A stretch of 64,000 nucleotides of DNA from positions 62,001-126,000 of the forward strand of contig JAFLBN010000001.1 of assembly GCA_017303395.1 (NCBI GenBank), read 5' to 3'. The notes below the pieces were generated by a model. The model was not told where the DNA came from, searched no databases, and was given only the letters and a program-made list of their open reading frames with translations. This document shows, one piece after another, positions 50,512 through 58,058 of this stretch. Made by a program: the position numbers and the translations under genes. This stretch comes from Chitinophagales bacterium (GTDB lineage: Bacteria > Bacteroidota > Bacteroidia > Chitinophagales > Chitinophagaceae). Position 1 is the first letter of the stretch. The number at the start of each line of letters is the position of its first letter.

Positions 50512-50952
50512 ATGCCTCCAAAAGCAAATCATATTAAGAATGTAAAGCCAATACAACTGAAACAAGCGGCTGCGATTTTGATGAAACGCCGTGGTGTGGC
50601 TACGAAAGGTGAGATGGCAGAAAAAATAAAAGTAACGCCATACTACTATTCTAAAGTGATAAATGGTGAAACACCGCTGACACAAGCATTTCTTGACAAG
50701 TTTCTGAAGTATGCACGCTCCGGCAGCATCAACGAAATACTGGCCAGCAAAAAGCCACCAAAGAACATGTACGAGGTAATAGCCGAAGGCCTTACCAACT
50801 ACATGGAGAGCAAAAAAGTAACACAGGCAGAGCTTGCAAAGCACCTGAAAACAGACCAGCAGATACTGAGCCGCATACTGCACTGCAAAAAGAAACTCTT
50901 CAGCCCCGATATGCTGCTGGAAATTCTGAGGCTCATCAAATACAAAATCTAA
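50512..50952 (+). CDS. Tandem helix-turn-helix (XRE-type) DNA-binding protein
   Basis: 146 residues with two HTH modules: one about 15-65 ('KQAAAILMKRRGVATKGEMAEKIKVTPYYYSKVINGETPLTQAFLDKFLKYA') and one about 85-140 ('VIAEGLTNYMESKKVTQAELAKHLKTDQQILSRILHCKKKLFSPDMLLEILRLI'). The second keeps the classical XRE 'TQAELAKHL...ILSRIL' pattern; the first is a divergent copy. No other domain. Preceded by a TATCTTTA box near 50483; could act as an autoregulated repressor, target unknown. Monocistronic. Confidence 0.8.
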   Translation: MPPKANHIKNVKPIQLKQAAAILMKRRGVATKGEMAEKIKVTPYYYSKVINGETPLTQAFLDKFLKYARSGSINEILASKKPPKNMYEVIAEGLTNYMESKKVTQAELAKHLKTDQQILSRILHCKKKLFSPDMLLEILRLIKYKI

Positions 50953-50966
50953 ATCTTACTACATAC

Positions 50967-50996
50967 AAAAAGCCCCTCAAATGAGGGGCTTTTTAA
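50967..50996 (+). terminator. Terminator after tandem-HTH gene
   Basis: 12-bp perfect stem AAAAAGCCCCTC / GAGGGGCTTTTT with loop AAAT. Confidence 0.9.
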
Positions 50997-51017
50997 TTTC
51001 TTATAGCTAACAGTTTT

Positions 51018-51425
51018 TTACCTGTTCTTTGCGCGTGCCTGCACTTTCTTATCTACCAGATGCTTTACGCCTTTGTAAGCCAGTTCTATAGCCTTCCATT
51101 TAGCATAGCCAAAGCCTACTTCTTTCAGTATCTTTTTCACCAATCCTTTCTCCAGTTGGTTACCAGCTAATTTTAGTAGTGGCATGCCAACAGACAGCAA
51201 CATATCCTTATTACCTACAGCAGACAGTAAACTACCTGCTATGCCTGCAATATCCAATCCTCCACTTTCCTGTTCTTCACCTTCCTTATTAGCCGATCTT
51301 CCCGGCAGGATATCATCTACAGAGAAAAAACCGTCTGCATCTGCCTTGCGCATTTCTGCACGCAGCTTTTGCTTTTCCAGTTTCAACTCTTCAAGGCTGT
51401 TCAGTTGTTTGTTGTATAGTTTCAT
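51018..51425 (-). CDS. Hypothetical protein of the YtxH/holin operon (135 residues)
   Basis: From ATG 51425 (an upstream in-frame start at 51476 lies inside the holin-like gene). N-terminal coiled coil ('KQLNSLEELKLEKQKLRAEMRKADADG'), then 'GGLDIAGIAGSLLSAVGNKDMLLSVGMPLLKLAGNQLEKGLVKKILKEVGFGYAKWKAIELAYKGVKHLV', amphipathic and likely membrane-associated. No family recognised. Last gene of the operon; start follows the holin stop by 7 bp. Confidence 0.7.
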   Translation of the reverse strand: MKLYNKQLNSLEELKLEKQKLRAEMRKADADGFFSVDDILPGRSANKEGEEQESGGLDIAGIAGSLLSAVGNKDMLLSVGMPLLKLAGNQLEKGLVKKILKEVGFGYAKWKAIELAYKGVKHLVDKKVQARAKNR

Positions 51426-51432
51426 GGCTGTA

Positions 51433-51801
51433 TTATTTCTTTTCCGCAGGCTGATTATCATCGTCGTCCTCATCATCAGTCATTACCCTGATGAAAAGCC
51501 CGGTGAATTTTTTGATAAACAACTTTCTGTAAATAAATAACAAGCCCAGTGCCAGCAGGTAAAGTCCTGTGATGATGAGATAACCACCACCGCGAGAACC
51601 TACGAGGTCGGCTAAATACTCAGCAACACCTATGCCCATAAAGAGCAGTATAGGCAGCACCAGCAAAAAGCAGACTATCGTAAATGTAAAGAAACTGAGC
51701 ACTTGCGATGTACGCTCGATAAAATCAAGCTTTACAAGGCGCACACGCATATCTACGTAGTCGGCCAGCTTATCTTTCCATTTTCCGATAAATCCGAGCA
51801 T
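51433..51801 (-). CDS. Phage-holin-like (PF07332-type) small membrane protein
   Basis: 122 residues from ATG 51801. Basic amphipathic start ('FIGKWKDKLADYVDMRVRLVKLDFIERTSQVLSFFTFTIVCFLLVLPILLFMGIGVAEYLADLVGS'), two TM helices (about 35-58 and 72-93), and an acidic tail (DDEDDDDNQPAEKK). Matches the 'phage holin family' of Bacteria that is normally non-phage, thought to be an actin-like or membrane-tension protein; the name is not evidence of a phage. Between a YtxH gene and the helical gene. Confidence 0.85.
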   Translation of the reverse strand: MLGFIGKWKDKLADYVDMRVRLVKLDFIERTSQVLSFFTFTIVCFLLVLPILLFMGIGVAEYLADLVGSRGGGYLIITGLYLLALGLLFIYRKLFIKKFTGLFIRVMTDDEDDDDNQPAEKK

Positions 51802-51810
51802 CTGCAATTA

Positions 51811-52005
51811 TTAACCGTTATAAATTTCGTGTTCCAGATCTTCTGTTTTCTTAGCCAGTTTGTCCTTCAGGCTGTTGAAACGATCTTTGATTTTCGCCAT
51901 GTCTTCCTGACGCTTGTCTTTATCTGTTGCCAGCAAGTATCCTACTGCTGCGCCTATTGCCGCACCTACCAGCAATGTTGCTACTGTTTTTCCTGTTTTA
52001 GCCAT
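51811..52005 (-). CDS. YtxH-domain protein (64 residues)
   Basis: MAKTGKTVATLLVGAAIGAAVGYLLATDKDKRQEDMAKIKDRFNSLKDKLAKKTEDLEHEIYNG: a Gly-rich TM helix (AAIGAAVGYL) followed by a charged coiled coil, the YtxH layout. Stress-related in relatives. First gene of a three-gene operon (YtxH, holin-like, helical protein) with gaps of 9 and 7 bp. Confidence 0.88.
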   Translation of the reverse strand: MAKTGKTVATLLVGAAIGAAVGYLLATDKDKRQEDMAKIKDRFNSLKDKLAKKTEDLEHEIYNG

Positions 52006-52148
52006 GTTCCGCGTTAATTTGTGTTAAATATTAATTACTCAATACAAAATTAGCAAATATTGTACCAAGCTTAGTTTTTTTGTCGCATCTTTTTTATAAT
52101 TTAATAAAATATTGACATATTGCATCACCATTAGCAAAGCACTTATTT

Positions 52149-53156
52149 ATGAATAATACTGCCGTAAAACAATTTGTACTGATAGGTATCATACTGGTAT
52201 TGGCATACGTGCTTGGCGCTCAGATGTTTGCCTTTTTCCCCGGCTTGTTGGGTGCTGTTACACTCTACATCCTGATGCGCGAATACTTCTTCAAGCTTAC
52301 GGTAATAAAGCATTATAACAAGAGCCTGATAGCTTCGTTATTCATATTAGCTTCTATAATAGTTATCGTATTGCCCGTTGCCGGTATTGTGCAGGTGATA
52401 CTGCCAAAATTTGCAGGCATCATTGACAATCAGGCGGCTATCACAGAAACACTGAAGGAATTGTCGCAGAAAACAAAGAACCTGCCACCGTTTATGCGCA
52501 TCAATCAGCAGCAGGTAATGCAGGTGATGCAGAAAATAGCTGCAGAAGTACCCGGTGTTTTGGGCGCTACTGCCAATATGCTTACCAATACGGTGCTTGC
52601 ATTCTTCCTGCTATACTTTATGCTGGTAGACGGGCGCAAGATGGAGATGTCTATCAAAAAATACCTGCCGCTGAAGGATTCGAACATAGACAATATGTGG
52701 ACATCTACCCGCACCATGGTTATATCCAACGCCATCGGTATTCCTGTATTGGCGGGCTGTCAGGCTATTGTGGCTATAATAGGTTATGCCATCTTTGGCA
52801 TAGATGAATTTGTACTCTGGGGCATACTTACAGGCGTTGCATCACTGGTACCGGTTATTGGTTGTATGCTGGTATGGGGGCCGCTATGTATATACCTGTT
52901 TGCAACAGCACATCCTGCTGCGGCTATAGGGCTGGCTATCTATTCTTTTGTTATAACGGGTGGTATCGATAATGTACTGCGTTTCACCATACTGAAGAAG
53001 CTGGGCGACGTACACCCTATCATTACCACACTGGGCATTATAGTAGGCTTGCCTATGTTTGGCTTTATGGGGCTGATATTCGGGCCACTGCTGCTTTCTT
53101 ACCTGCTGTTGCTGATACAGATATACAGGGTAGAATTTCCCGAAAGAGAGGAATAA
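52149..53156 (+). CDS. AI-2E/PerM-family membrane transporter
   Basis: 335 residues with about eight TM helices. Typical of the family: 'LGAQMFAFFPGLLGAVTLYILMREYFFKL' near the N-terminus, the long extracytoplasmic loop about 75-145 ('ILPKFAGIIDNQAAITETLKELSQKTKNLPPF'), 'GCQAIVAIIGYAIFGIDEFVLWGILTGVASLVPVIGCMLVWGP' and 'PIITTLGIIVGLPMFGFMGLIFGPLLLSYLLLLIQIY'. Members include exporters of AI-2 and Na+/H+ antiporters; the cargo here is unknown. Convergent with nadD. Confidence 0.92.
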   Translation: MNNTAVKQFVLIGIILVLAYVLGAQMFAFFPGLLGAVTLYILMREYFFKLTVIKHYNKSLIASLFILASIIVIVLPVAGIVQVILPKFAGIIDNQAAITETLKELSQKTKNLPPFMRINQQQVMQVMQKIAAEVPGVLGATANMLTNTVLAFFLLYFMLVDGRKMEMSIKKYLPLKDSNIDNMWTSTRTMVISNAIGIPVLAGCQAIVAIIGYAIFGIDEFVLWGILTGVASLVPVIGCMLVWGPLCIYLFATAHPAAAIGLAIYSFVITGGIDNVLRFTILKKLGDVHPIITTLGIIVGLPMFGFMGLIFGPLLLSYLLLLIQIYRVEFPEREE

Positions 53157-53205
53157 TGCTAATCAATAACAAATCGGTTAACTAATTAACAAGTCAACAA
53201 ATCAA

Positions 53206-53775
53206 CTACTTATAGTAGCGGTTGTCTTCTATGTATTTGCAAACGGCATCTGGCAGCATATAGCGTATGCTCTTGCCTTCCTTTATCTGTTTGCGGACGA
53301 AGGTTGATGATATTTCAAGCAGCGGTGCCTGTACGCGTGTCAGCTTTGCCCCGTGTGTTTCTGTGATGTCAAAACCGGGACGGTCGTACACGATGATACT
53401 ATAGTTGGCCAGCAGCGTTTCATAGTTCTTCCAGCGGTGGATGTTGCTGAAACTGTCCGAACCCATGATAACGGTAAACTGCTCCAACGGAAACTTCTCT
53501 TTCAGATAAGTAAGCGTATCTATTGTATAAGACGGCTTTGGCAGGTGAAACTCTACATTGCTGGCGCGAAACTTACTATTGTCTTTAATAGCCAGCTCTA
53601 CCAGATGCAGCCTGTCGTATTCATTCAGCAGGGAATCTGAATCTTTCAGCGGATTGTGCGGCGATAATACAAACCACACCTTATCTATATCCACATTCTC
53701 TACTATATGATTGGCTACGATAAGATGCCCGATATGTATAGGATTAAAACTGCCGAAATACAACCCGATATGCAT
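53206..53775 (-). CDS. nadD: Nicotinate-nucleotide adenylyltransferase
   Basis: Makes nicotinic acid adenine dinucleotide in NAD synthesis. 189 residues, normal length. 'MHIGLYFGSFNPIHIGHLIVANHIVE' holds the nucleotidyltransferase GxFxPxHxGH; 'VMGSDSFSNIHRW' and C-terminal 'LEISSTFVRKQIKEGKSIRYMLPDAV' (ISSTxxR) complete the active site. ATG 53775; the promoter box TACCTTTG is only 5 nt away, so it is probably leaderless. The feoA-type gene precedes it on the same strand. Confidence 0.97.
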   Translation of the reverse strand: MHIGLYFGSFNPIHIGHLIVANHIVENVDIDKVWFVLSPHNPLKDSDSLLNEYDRLHLVELAIKDNSKFRASNVEFHLPKPSYTIDTLTYLKEKFPLEQFTVIMGSDSFSNIHRWKNYETLLANYSIIVYDRPGFDITETHGAKLTRVQAPLLEISSTFVRKQIKEGKSIRYMLPDAVCKYIEDNRYYK

Positions 53776-53780
53776 GGGCG

Positions 53781-53788
53781 CAAAGGTA
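53781..53788 (-). promoter_or_regulatory. -7 box (TACCTTTG) 5 nt before nadD
   Basis: Perfect TAnnTTTG on the minus strand; 5 nt to the ATG at 53775, implying a leaderless transcript. Confidence 0.6.
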
Positions 53789-53793
53789 AGTAA

Positions 53794-53893
53794 AACCCCA
53801 AACCCCTGAAGGGGCTTAGTTGATATAAATATTAATTAACTGCGAACTATTACTCCCAAAATAAAAAAGTCCCCTTCAGGGGATTTAGGGGTT
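53794..53893. repeat. Inverted pair of CCCCTGAAGGGG repeats between feoA-type gene and nadD
   Basis: Arm 53794-53817 (AACCCC, AAACCCCTGAAGGGGCTT) and its imperfect reverse complement 53867-53893 surround 50 bp of AT-rich sequence. Each arm contains the self-complementary CCCCTGAAGGGG. The right arm reaches the feoA-type stop codon. This motif is a widespread dispersed repeat in Bacteroidota genomes. Confidence 0.75.
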
Positions 53894-54140
53894 ACTGCGT
53901 TACCGTCACCCAGATATTCTCTGCATCCTGCTTGCGGATGCTCAGGTAATAACCAGCTATCTGTATGGCCATCGGGTCGCCCATGGGGGCTATCATTTCT
54001 ATCCACACAGGCTCGCCGGGTATGCAGCCCATCTCCATCAACGTCAGCTTAAAATCGGTCTGGTCGTGCTCTTTTATCACCGCTCTGGTGCCTGTAGGCA
54101 GCTCAGAAAGGCGCAATGTCTTTACTTCTGCAACACTCAT
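53892..54140 (-). CDS. FeoA-domain protein
   Basis: 82 residues from ATG 54140 (an in-frame start at 54161 is inconsistent with the promoter box). SH3-like FeoA fold: 'LRLSELPTGTRAVIKEHDQTDFKLTLMEMGCIPGEPVWIEMIAPMGDPMAIQIAGYYLSIRKQDAENIWV'. FeoA is a cytosolic partner of the iron permease FeoB, and no feoB is next to it here. Box 54146-54153 is only 5 nt upstream. Its stop touches the CCCCTGAAGGGG repeat. Confidence 0.9.
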   Translation of the reverse strand: MSVAEVKTLRLSELPTGTRAVIKEHDQTDFKLTLMEMGCIPGEPVWIEMIAPMGDPMAIQIAGYYLSIRKQDAENIWVTVTQ

Positions 54141-54145
54141 TGGCA

Positions 54146-54153
54146 CAAAAATA
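54146..54153 (-). promoter_or_regulatory. -7 box (TATTTTTG) 5 nt before the FeoA-type gene
   Basis: Perfect TAnnTTTG on the minus strand, 5 nt from ATG 54140; leaderless transcript expected. Confidence 0.6.
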
Positions 54154-54208
54154 CGGCACAATGGCAGCTACACCTAAAAAATATGCGACCTTTGCACAAA
54201 TTTTAACC

Positions 54209-54640
54209 ATGCCTGCAAGGTTTTACGAACAGGAAGTAAGCTCAAAACTGAAGGACAAGCGCAAACTCAGCGCTTTTCTGGATACACTGGTACAAAAGCA
54301 CCGCAAAAAGGTGAAGCACACACAGCTAACCTATATTTTTTGCGATGATGCATACCTGCTGCAAATCAACCAACAGTTTCTGAACCATAATACGTTTACA
54401 GACATCATCACCTTCGACCTCAGCGATGGCGATGACAACCTGCAGGGCGAAATTTACATCAGCACAGAACGTGTGGCGGAAAATGCTGCTAAGTTTGGTA
54501 AAACCTATGCAGACGAGCTGCACCGCGTTATCTTTCACGGGGCGCTGCATCTTTGCGGGTTTAAAGACAAGACAACGGCCGACCGAGAGGAAATGCGCAA
54601 GAAAGAAGACCTGTGCCTGAAACAATATTTTAAAGGATAA
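54209..54640 (+). CDS. ybeY: Endoribonuclease YbeY (16S rRNA maturation)
   Basis: 143 residues from ATG 54209 (MPARFYEQEVSSKLKDKRKL); the open frame starting at 54116 crosses the promoter region (GACCTTTG at 54187-54194) and overlaps the divergent gene's 5' end. Zinc motif 'HRVIFHGALHLCGFKDKT': the first two histidines (HGALH) are present while the third ligand of E. coli YbeY (HGxLHLxGxDH) is replaced by the 'KDKT' form usual in Bacteroidota. Acts in rRNA processing and ribosome quality control. Confidence 0.94.
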   Translation: MPARFYEQEVSSKLKDKRKLSAFLDTLVQKHRKKVKHTQLTYIFCDDAYLLQINQQFLNHNTFTDIITFDLSDGDDNLQGEIYISTERVAENAAKFGKTYADELHRVIFHGALHLCGFKDKTTADREEMRKKEDLCLKQYFKG

Positions 54641-54643
54641 TAC

Positions 54644-55366
54644 ATGCAAATAGAAATACTATACCAGGATGATGATATGCTGATGGTGAACAAACCTGCA
54701 GGCATCCTCGTTATCCCCGACCGCTTCAATAGCGATTTGCCATCGCTCAACCGACTGCTGGAGTCCAAACTCGGGCAGCGTATATGGGTGGTGCACCGCC
54801 TGGACCGTGACACCAGCGGCGTGATGTGCTTTGCCAAAAACGAAGAAGCTCACCGCTACCTTTCTCAGTTGTTTGAGGCGCACGATGTTGGCAAGTTTTA
54901 TGCAGGCATTGTAATGGGTAGGGTAATACCCGAAGAGGGCCGTATAGAAGCTCCCATTATAGAACACCCTACCCAAAAGGGCAAAATGACGACTGCACGC
55001 AAGGGCAAGGCTTCTGTTACAGACTACAAAGTAGTTGAGCAATGGGCGCTGCACTCGCTGGTGCAATTTCAGATACACACAGGCCGCACGCACCAGATAC
55101 GTGTACACATGCAGTCTATAGGCCACCCTATTGTGTGCGACGAGCTGTATGGCGATGGCAAACCATTCCTGCTGTCTTCTATCAAAAAGAAATTCAAACT
55201 ATCTGAAAAAGAGGAAACAGAACGCCCGCTGATGAGCCGACTGGGCCTGCACGCCTACAGGCTGATGCTGCATAAACCCGATGGCACATTGGTAGATGTA
55301 GAGGCACCACTGCCTAAGGACATGGCAGCCTGTGTGAACCAACTGAATAAATGGAGCAAAAGCTGA
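54644..55366 (+). CDS. RluA-family pseudouridine synthase
   Basis: 240 residues. Catalytic motif 'HRLDRDTSG' with Asp54, plus 'VVNKPAGILVIPDR'-type start and 'QIHTGRTHQIRVHMQSIGHPIVCDELYG'. Converts uridine to pseudouridine in rRNA or tRNA; the exact position cannot be told from sequence, though the length and motifs resemble TruC/RluA. It starts 3 bp after ybeY, so co-transcribed. Confidence 0.94.
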   Translation: MQIEILYQDDDMLMVNKPAGILVIPDRFNSDLPSLNRLLESKLGQRIWVVHRLDRDTSGVMCFAKNEEAHRYLSQLFEAHDVGKFYAGIVMGRVIPEEGRIEAPIIEHPTQKGKMTTARKGKASVTDYKVVEQWALHSLVQFQIHTGRTHQIRVHMQSIGHPIVCDELYGDGKPFLLSSIKKKFKLSEKEETERPLMSRLGLHAYRLMLHKPDGTLVDVEAPLPKDMAACVNQLNKWSKS

Positions 55367-55374
55367 TAAACAAT

Positions 55375-55382
55375 TACCTTTG
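55375..55382 (+). promoter_or_regulatory. -7 box (TACCTTTG) of the gldC operon
   Basis: Perfect TAnnTTTG 42 bp before ATG 55425. Confidence 0.6.
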
Positions 55383-55424
55383 CTATCCGTTTAAATTTTG
55401 AAATTTTACTTTTGAATTAACAAT

Positions 55425-55769
55425 ATGAAATCTAACATAAACATACAGGTAGAACTGGACGAGGAAAAAATGCCGCACACCATTGAATGGAACGCTCCGG
55501 GCGGTGGTGTTGACGAAATGCAGGGTGCTAAAGCTATTTTGCTGGGCCTTTGGGATGGTGAAGAAAAATCTGCTCTGCGCATAGATTTGTGGACAAAGAA
55601 AATGATGGTAGATGAAATGAATGATTTCTTTTACCAGACAATATTTGGCATGGCAGACACGTATGCACGTGCTACCAAAAATGCAGAACTGGCAGCGGAA
55701 ATGAAAAACTTTGCTAAAGACTTTCTGAAGAAAGCCAGCGATGCACTTGCACAACAGGAAGGAAACTAA
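55425..55769 (+). CDS. gldC: Gliding motility protein GldC
   Basis: 114 residues. 'SNINIQVELDEEKMPHTIEWNAPGGGVDEMQGAKAILLGLWDGEEKSALRIDLWTKKMMVDEMNDFFYQTIFGMADTYARAT' is the GldC sequence pattern. In Flavobacterium it is a small cytoplasmic helper linked to gliding/T9SS; here it opens an operon with yqeY, cvpA and a pabA/trpG gene. Its presence supports a T9SS-bearing Bacteroidota. Confidence 0.94.
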   Translation: MKSNINIQVELDEEKMPHTIEWNAPGGGVDEMQGAKAILLGLWDGEEKSALRIDLWTKKMMVDEMNDFFYQTIFGMADTYARATKNAELAAEMKNFAKDFLKKASDALAQQEGN

Positions 55770-55797
55770 TCTTGTAACTTTTATAAACAGTAGAAAG

Positions 55798-56250
55798 ATG
55801 TCACTGGAACAAAAAGTAATGGAAGAAATGAAGGGTGCAATGCGTGCTAAAGACGAAGCAGCACTGCGCACATTGCGTGCCATCAAAGCAGCTATCCTGA
55901 TAGAAAAAACATCGGGCAGCGGCACAGAGATGACCGAAGCAGACGAAACAAAGATGCTGCAGAAAATGGCAAAGCAACGCCGCGATTCGCTTGACATATT
56001 CGTACAGCAAAACCGCGAAGACCTTGCAGCTAAAGAGCGTGAAGAACTGGCTATTATAGAACGCTTCCTGCCAGCACAAATGAGTGCAGAAGAACTGCAG
56101 CAAGTGTTGAAAGAAATCATCGCGCAGGTTGGCGCATCATCTCCTGCCGATATGGGCAAGGTAATGGGTGTTGCTACCAAACAACTGGCTGGTAAAGCAG
56201 ATGGCAAACTGGTATCTGAAACAGTAAAACAATTGCTGGCACAAGGATAG
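55798..56250 (+). CDS. yqeY: GatB/YqeY-domain protein
   Basis: 150 residues from ATG 55798; the in-frame start at 55741 lies inside gldC and is unlikely. Helical protein: 'SLEQKVMEEMKGAMRAKDEAALRTLRAIKAAIL', 'KQRRDSLDIFVQQNREDLAAKEREELAIIERFLPAQMS' and C-terminal 'VMGVATKQLAGKADGKLVSETVKQLL'. Related to the tail domain of the amidotransferase GatB and thought to bind tRNA; the stand-alone role is unknown. Between gldC and cvpA. Confidence 0.95.
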   Translation: MSLEQKVMEEMKGAMRAKDEAALRTLRAIKAAILIEKTSGSGTEMTEADETKMLQKMAKQRRDSLDIFVQQNREDLAAKEREELAIIERFLPAQMSAEELQQVLKEIIAQVGASSPADMGKVMGVATKQLAGKADGKLVSETVKQLLAQG

Positions 56251-56254
56251 TACG

Positions 56255-56800
56255 ATGATACTCGACATCATTGGTATCATACTGCTTATTATATTTTTTG
56301 TACGCGGCTACATGAAGGGACTCATCGTAGCCGCGTTTGCTGTTATATCCATCATCGTAGCTATTATCGTTTCGCTGAAGCTGTCTGAAAAACTGGCTAC
56401 GCTGTTGCTGGAAAACAAAATTATCACATCGGGCTGGGCACAACCCATCAGCTACATCGCCATCTTCTTTGGTGTAGTGCTGCTGATACGCCTGCTGGCA
56501 AAAGCACTGGAAACAACGCTTGACCTTGCTATGATGGGCTGGGTAAACAAACTATCGGGCGGATTATTGTATAGTTTTATGATTGCTATGGTATGGAGTT
56601 CGCTACTTTGGATTGCAAATAAAATGCAGCTCATCAGTGCTGCTACCATTGCTTCGTCCATCACTTACCCATACTTCATCAAACTCGCCCCGTGGGTGCT
56701 GCATCATATAGGTGCATTGATGCCTGTTGCCAAAGATGTTTTCAACGACCTTGAAGTATTTTTCAAAAAAGTAAACGACTATGTGGGTACTGATAGATAA
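56255..56800 (+). CDS. cvpA: CvpA-family membrane protein
   Basis: 181 residues with four predicted TM helices ('DIIGIILLIIFFVRGYMKGLIVAAFAVISIIVAIIVS', 'ISYIAIFFGVVLLIRLLAKALETT', 'GWVNKLSGGLLYSFMIAMVWSSLLW'). Relatives affect colicin V production, biofilm and envelope stress. ATG 56255 (gap of 4 bp from yqeY). Its last codons overlap the start of the amidotransferase gene by 20 bp. Confidence 0.9.
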   Translation: MILDIIGIILLIIFFVRGYMKGLIVAAFAVISIIVAIIVSLKLSEKLATLLLENKIITSGWAQPISYIAIFFGVVLLIRLLAKALETTLDLAMMGWVNKLSGGLLYSFMIAMVWSSLLWIANKMQLISAATIASSITYPYFIKLAPWVLHHIGALMPVAKDVFNDLEVFFKKVNDYVGTDR

Positions 56801-57347
56801 CTACGATTCGTTTACATACATACTGCACCACTACCTGTTGCAATTAGGTAATGATTGTGTTGTGCATCGCAATGATGAAATAACACTTGAACAACTGATT
56901 GCACTCAATCCAACGCGCCTTATCATTTCTCCCGGCCCTGAAACACCTGTACAGGCAGGCATTACCATGCAGGCAGTTGCACATTTTGCAGATAAGATTC
57001 CTGTATTGGGTGTATGCCTCGGGCATCAGGCATTGGGTATGCATTTTGGTGCGCAACTGGTACATGCACCCTACCCTATGCATGGCAAAACCAGCAGCGT
57101 CACACATACATCGCACCCGTTGTTCTACGGCATCAGCAATCCCTTTACCGTGATGCGTTACCACTCACTTGCTATCAGTCATTTAGATGGCACAGGGCTG
57201 CAAAGCATAGCCGTTGCAGACGACGACGGTGCCATCATGGCACTGGCTCACGAAACACTACCATGCATCGGCATACAATTTCACCCCGAAAGCATAGGCA
57301 CGCCAGATGGTTTACAAATACTAAAGAATTGGGCTAAGCTGTTTTAG
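56781..57347 (+). CDS. pabA: Anthranilate/para-aminobenzoate synthase glutamine amidotransferase
   Basis: 188 residues, class I glutamine amidotransferase. Catalytic Cys is in 'GVCLGHQALG', with oxyanion block 'ISPGPETP', and the His-Glu pair in 'IQFHPESIGTPDG'. Releases ammonia for the TrpE or PabB partner; one gene may serve both pathways (trpG/pabA). It overlaps cvpA by 20 bp, and its last 14 bp overlap the convergent lycopene cyclase gene. Confidence 0.93.
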   Translation: MWVLIDNYDSFTYILHHYLLQLGNDCVVHRNDEITLEQLIALNPTRLIISPGPETPVQAGITMQAVAHFADKIPVLGVCLGHQALGMHFGAQLVHAPYPMHGKTSSVTHTSHPLFYGISNPFTVMRYHSLAISHLDGTGLQSIAVADDDGAIMALAHETLPCIGIQFHPESIGTPDGLQILKNWAKLF

Positions 57348-58032
57348 CACGCCTGCCGCGCATCCATTCCATACCCCACACATTTCCAAGCATCAGCAAC
57401 ATACCGTAGAAGCAATCTTCGAAAGGAATGGTATATATGCGTATGCCCAGATTTTCGGCATCGTCATACATCACCACAGGTAGCGCGGTCAGGAAACCAT
57501 TTACTATGAGAAAAGGCAAAAGACTGATGAGATAACAAACTACAAACGCAGCAGCGTTGAACGTAGGAAACCTGTTGCGCATAACGTAGAGCAATATCAT
57601 TGCAAAACCACAAAGGCTGAATGCACTAAAAGTGTATGCACGATAACTGTTCATAAAACCTGCCGCAAGCACTGCTATACCCAACCACAACATTACATTC
57701 CAACCCCAATCTTTCTTCTGCCTGAAGGGAAAATAACAAAGCAGACATTCGTAAATGAACACACAACTATAGGGTACTACCAGAAAAAATGCCCATTCTT
57801 CTACAGGCAGTCCTGCCAGCTTTATGCCAGTTATGTAGGTATCGTTAAAGCTCCACACACCCATTGCCGTAAACCACACATCCCATGCAATGAACAATGC
57901 ACCCGTACCCAACAGGCCTACCCACAGGTTTTTCCATTGCTTGTAGAAAGCTACTTTTTTATCGAAGCTCAGCAAGAAAGGAAAGAGTACTGTCAGTACA
58001 TCTATCAGTAAATAAGTATAATGGGGATTCAT
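57334..58032 (-). CDS. Lycopene cyclase (CrtYcd-type, fused)
   Basis: 232 residues, about seven TM helices: two homologous halves of the CrtYc/CrtYd type. The characteristic acid pair is in 'GLPVEEWAFFLVVPYSCVFIYECLL' (first half) and 'YTIPFEDCFYGMLLML' (second half). Cyclises the psi ends of lycopene to beta rings in the inner membrane. Last gene of the minus-strand carotenoid operon. Ends 14 bp inside the convergent amidotransferase gene. Confidence 0.9.
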   Translation of the reverse strand: MNPHYTYLLIDVLTVLFPFLLSFDKKVAFYKQWKNLWVGLLGTGALFIAWDVWFTAMGVWSFNDTYITGIKLAGLPVEEWAFFLVVPYSCVFIYECLLCYFPFRQKKDWGWNVMLWLGIAVLAAGFMNSYRAYTFSAFSLCGFAMILLYVMRNRFPTFNAAAFVVCYLISLLPFLIVNGFLTALPVVMYDDAENLGIRIYTIPFEDCFYGMLLMLGNVWGMEWMRGRRAKTA

Positions 58033-58058
58033 TGGCTAAGTGTGGGTATAAATATACA

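Noticed and set aside
51433-51801. 'Phage holin' gene as evidence of a prophage
   Set aside because: No integrase, capsid, lysis or attachment genes nearby; this family occurs in ordinary bacterial operons with YtxH.
55383-56207. Long minus-strand open frame across gldC and yqeY
   Set aside because: The plus-strand genes match known families; the antisense product has no recognisable features.
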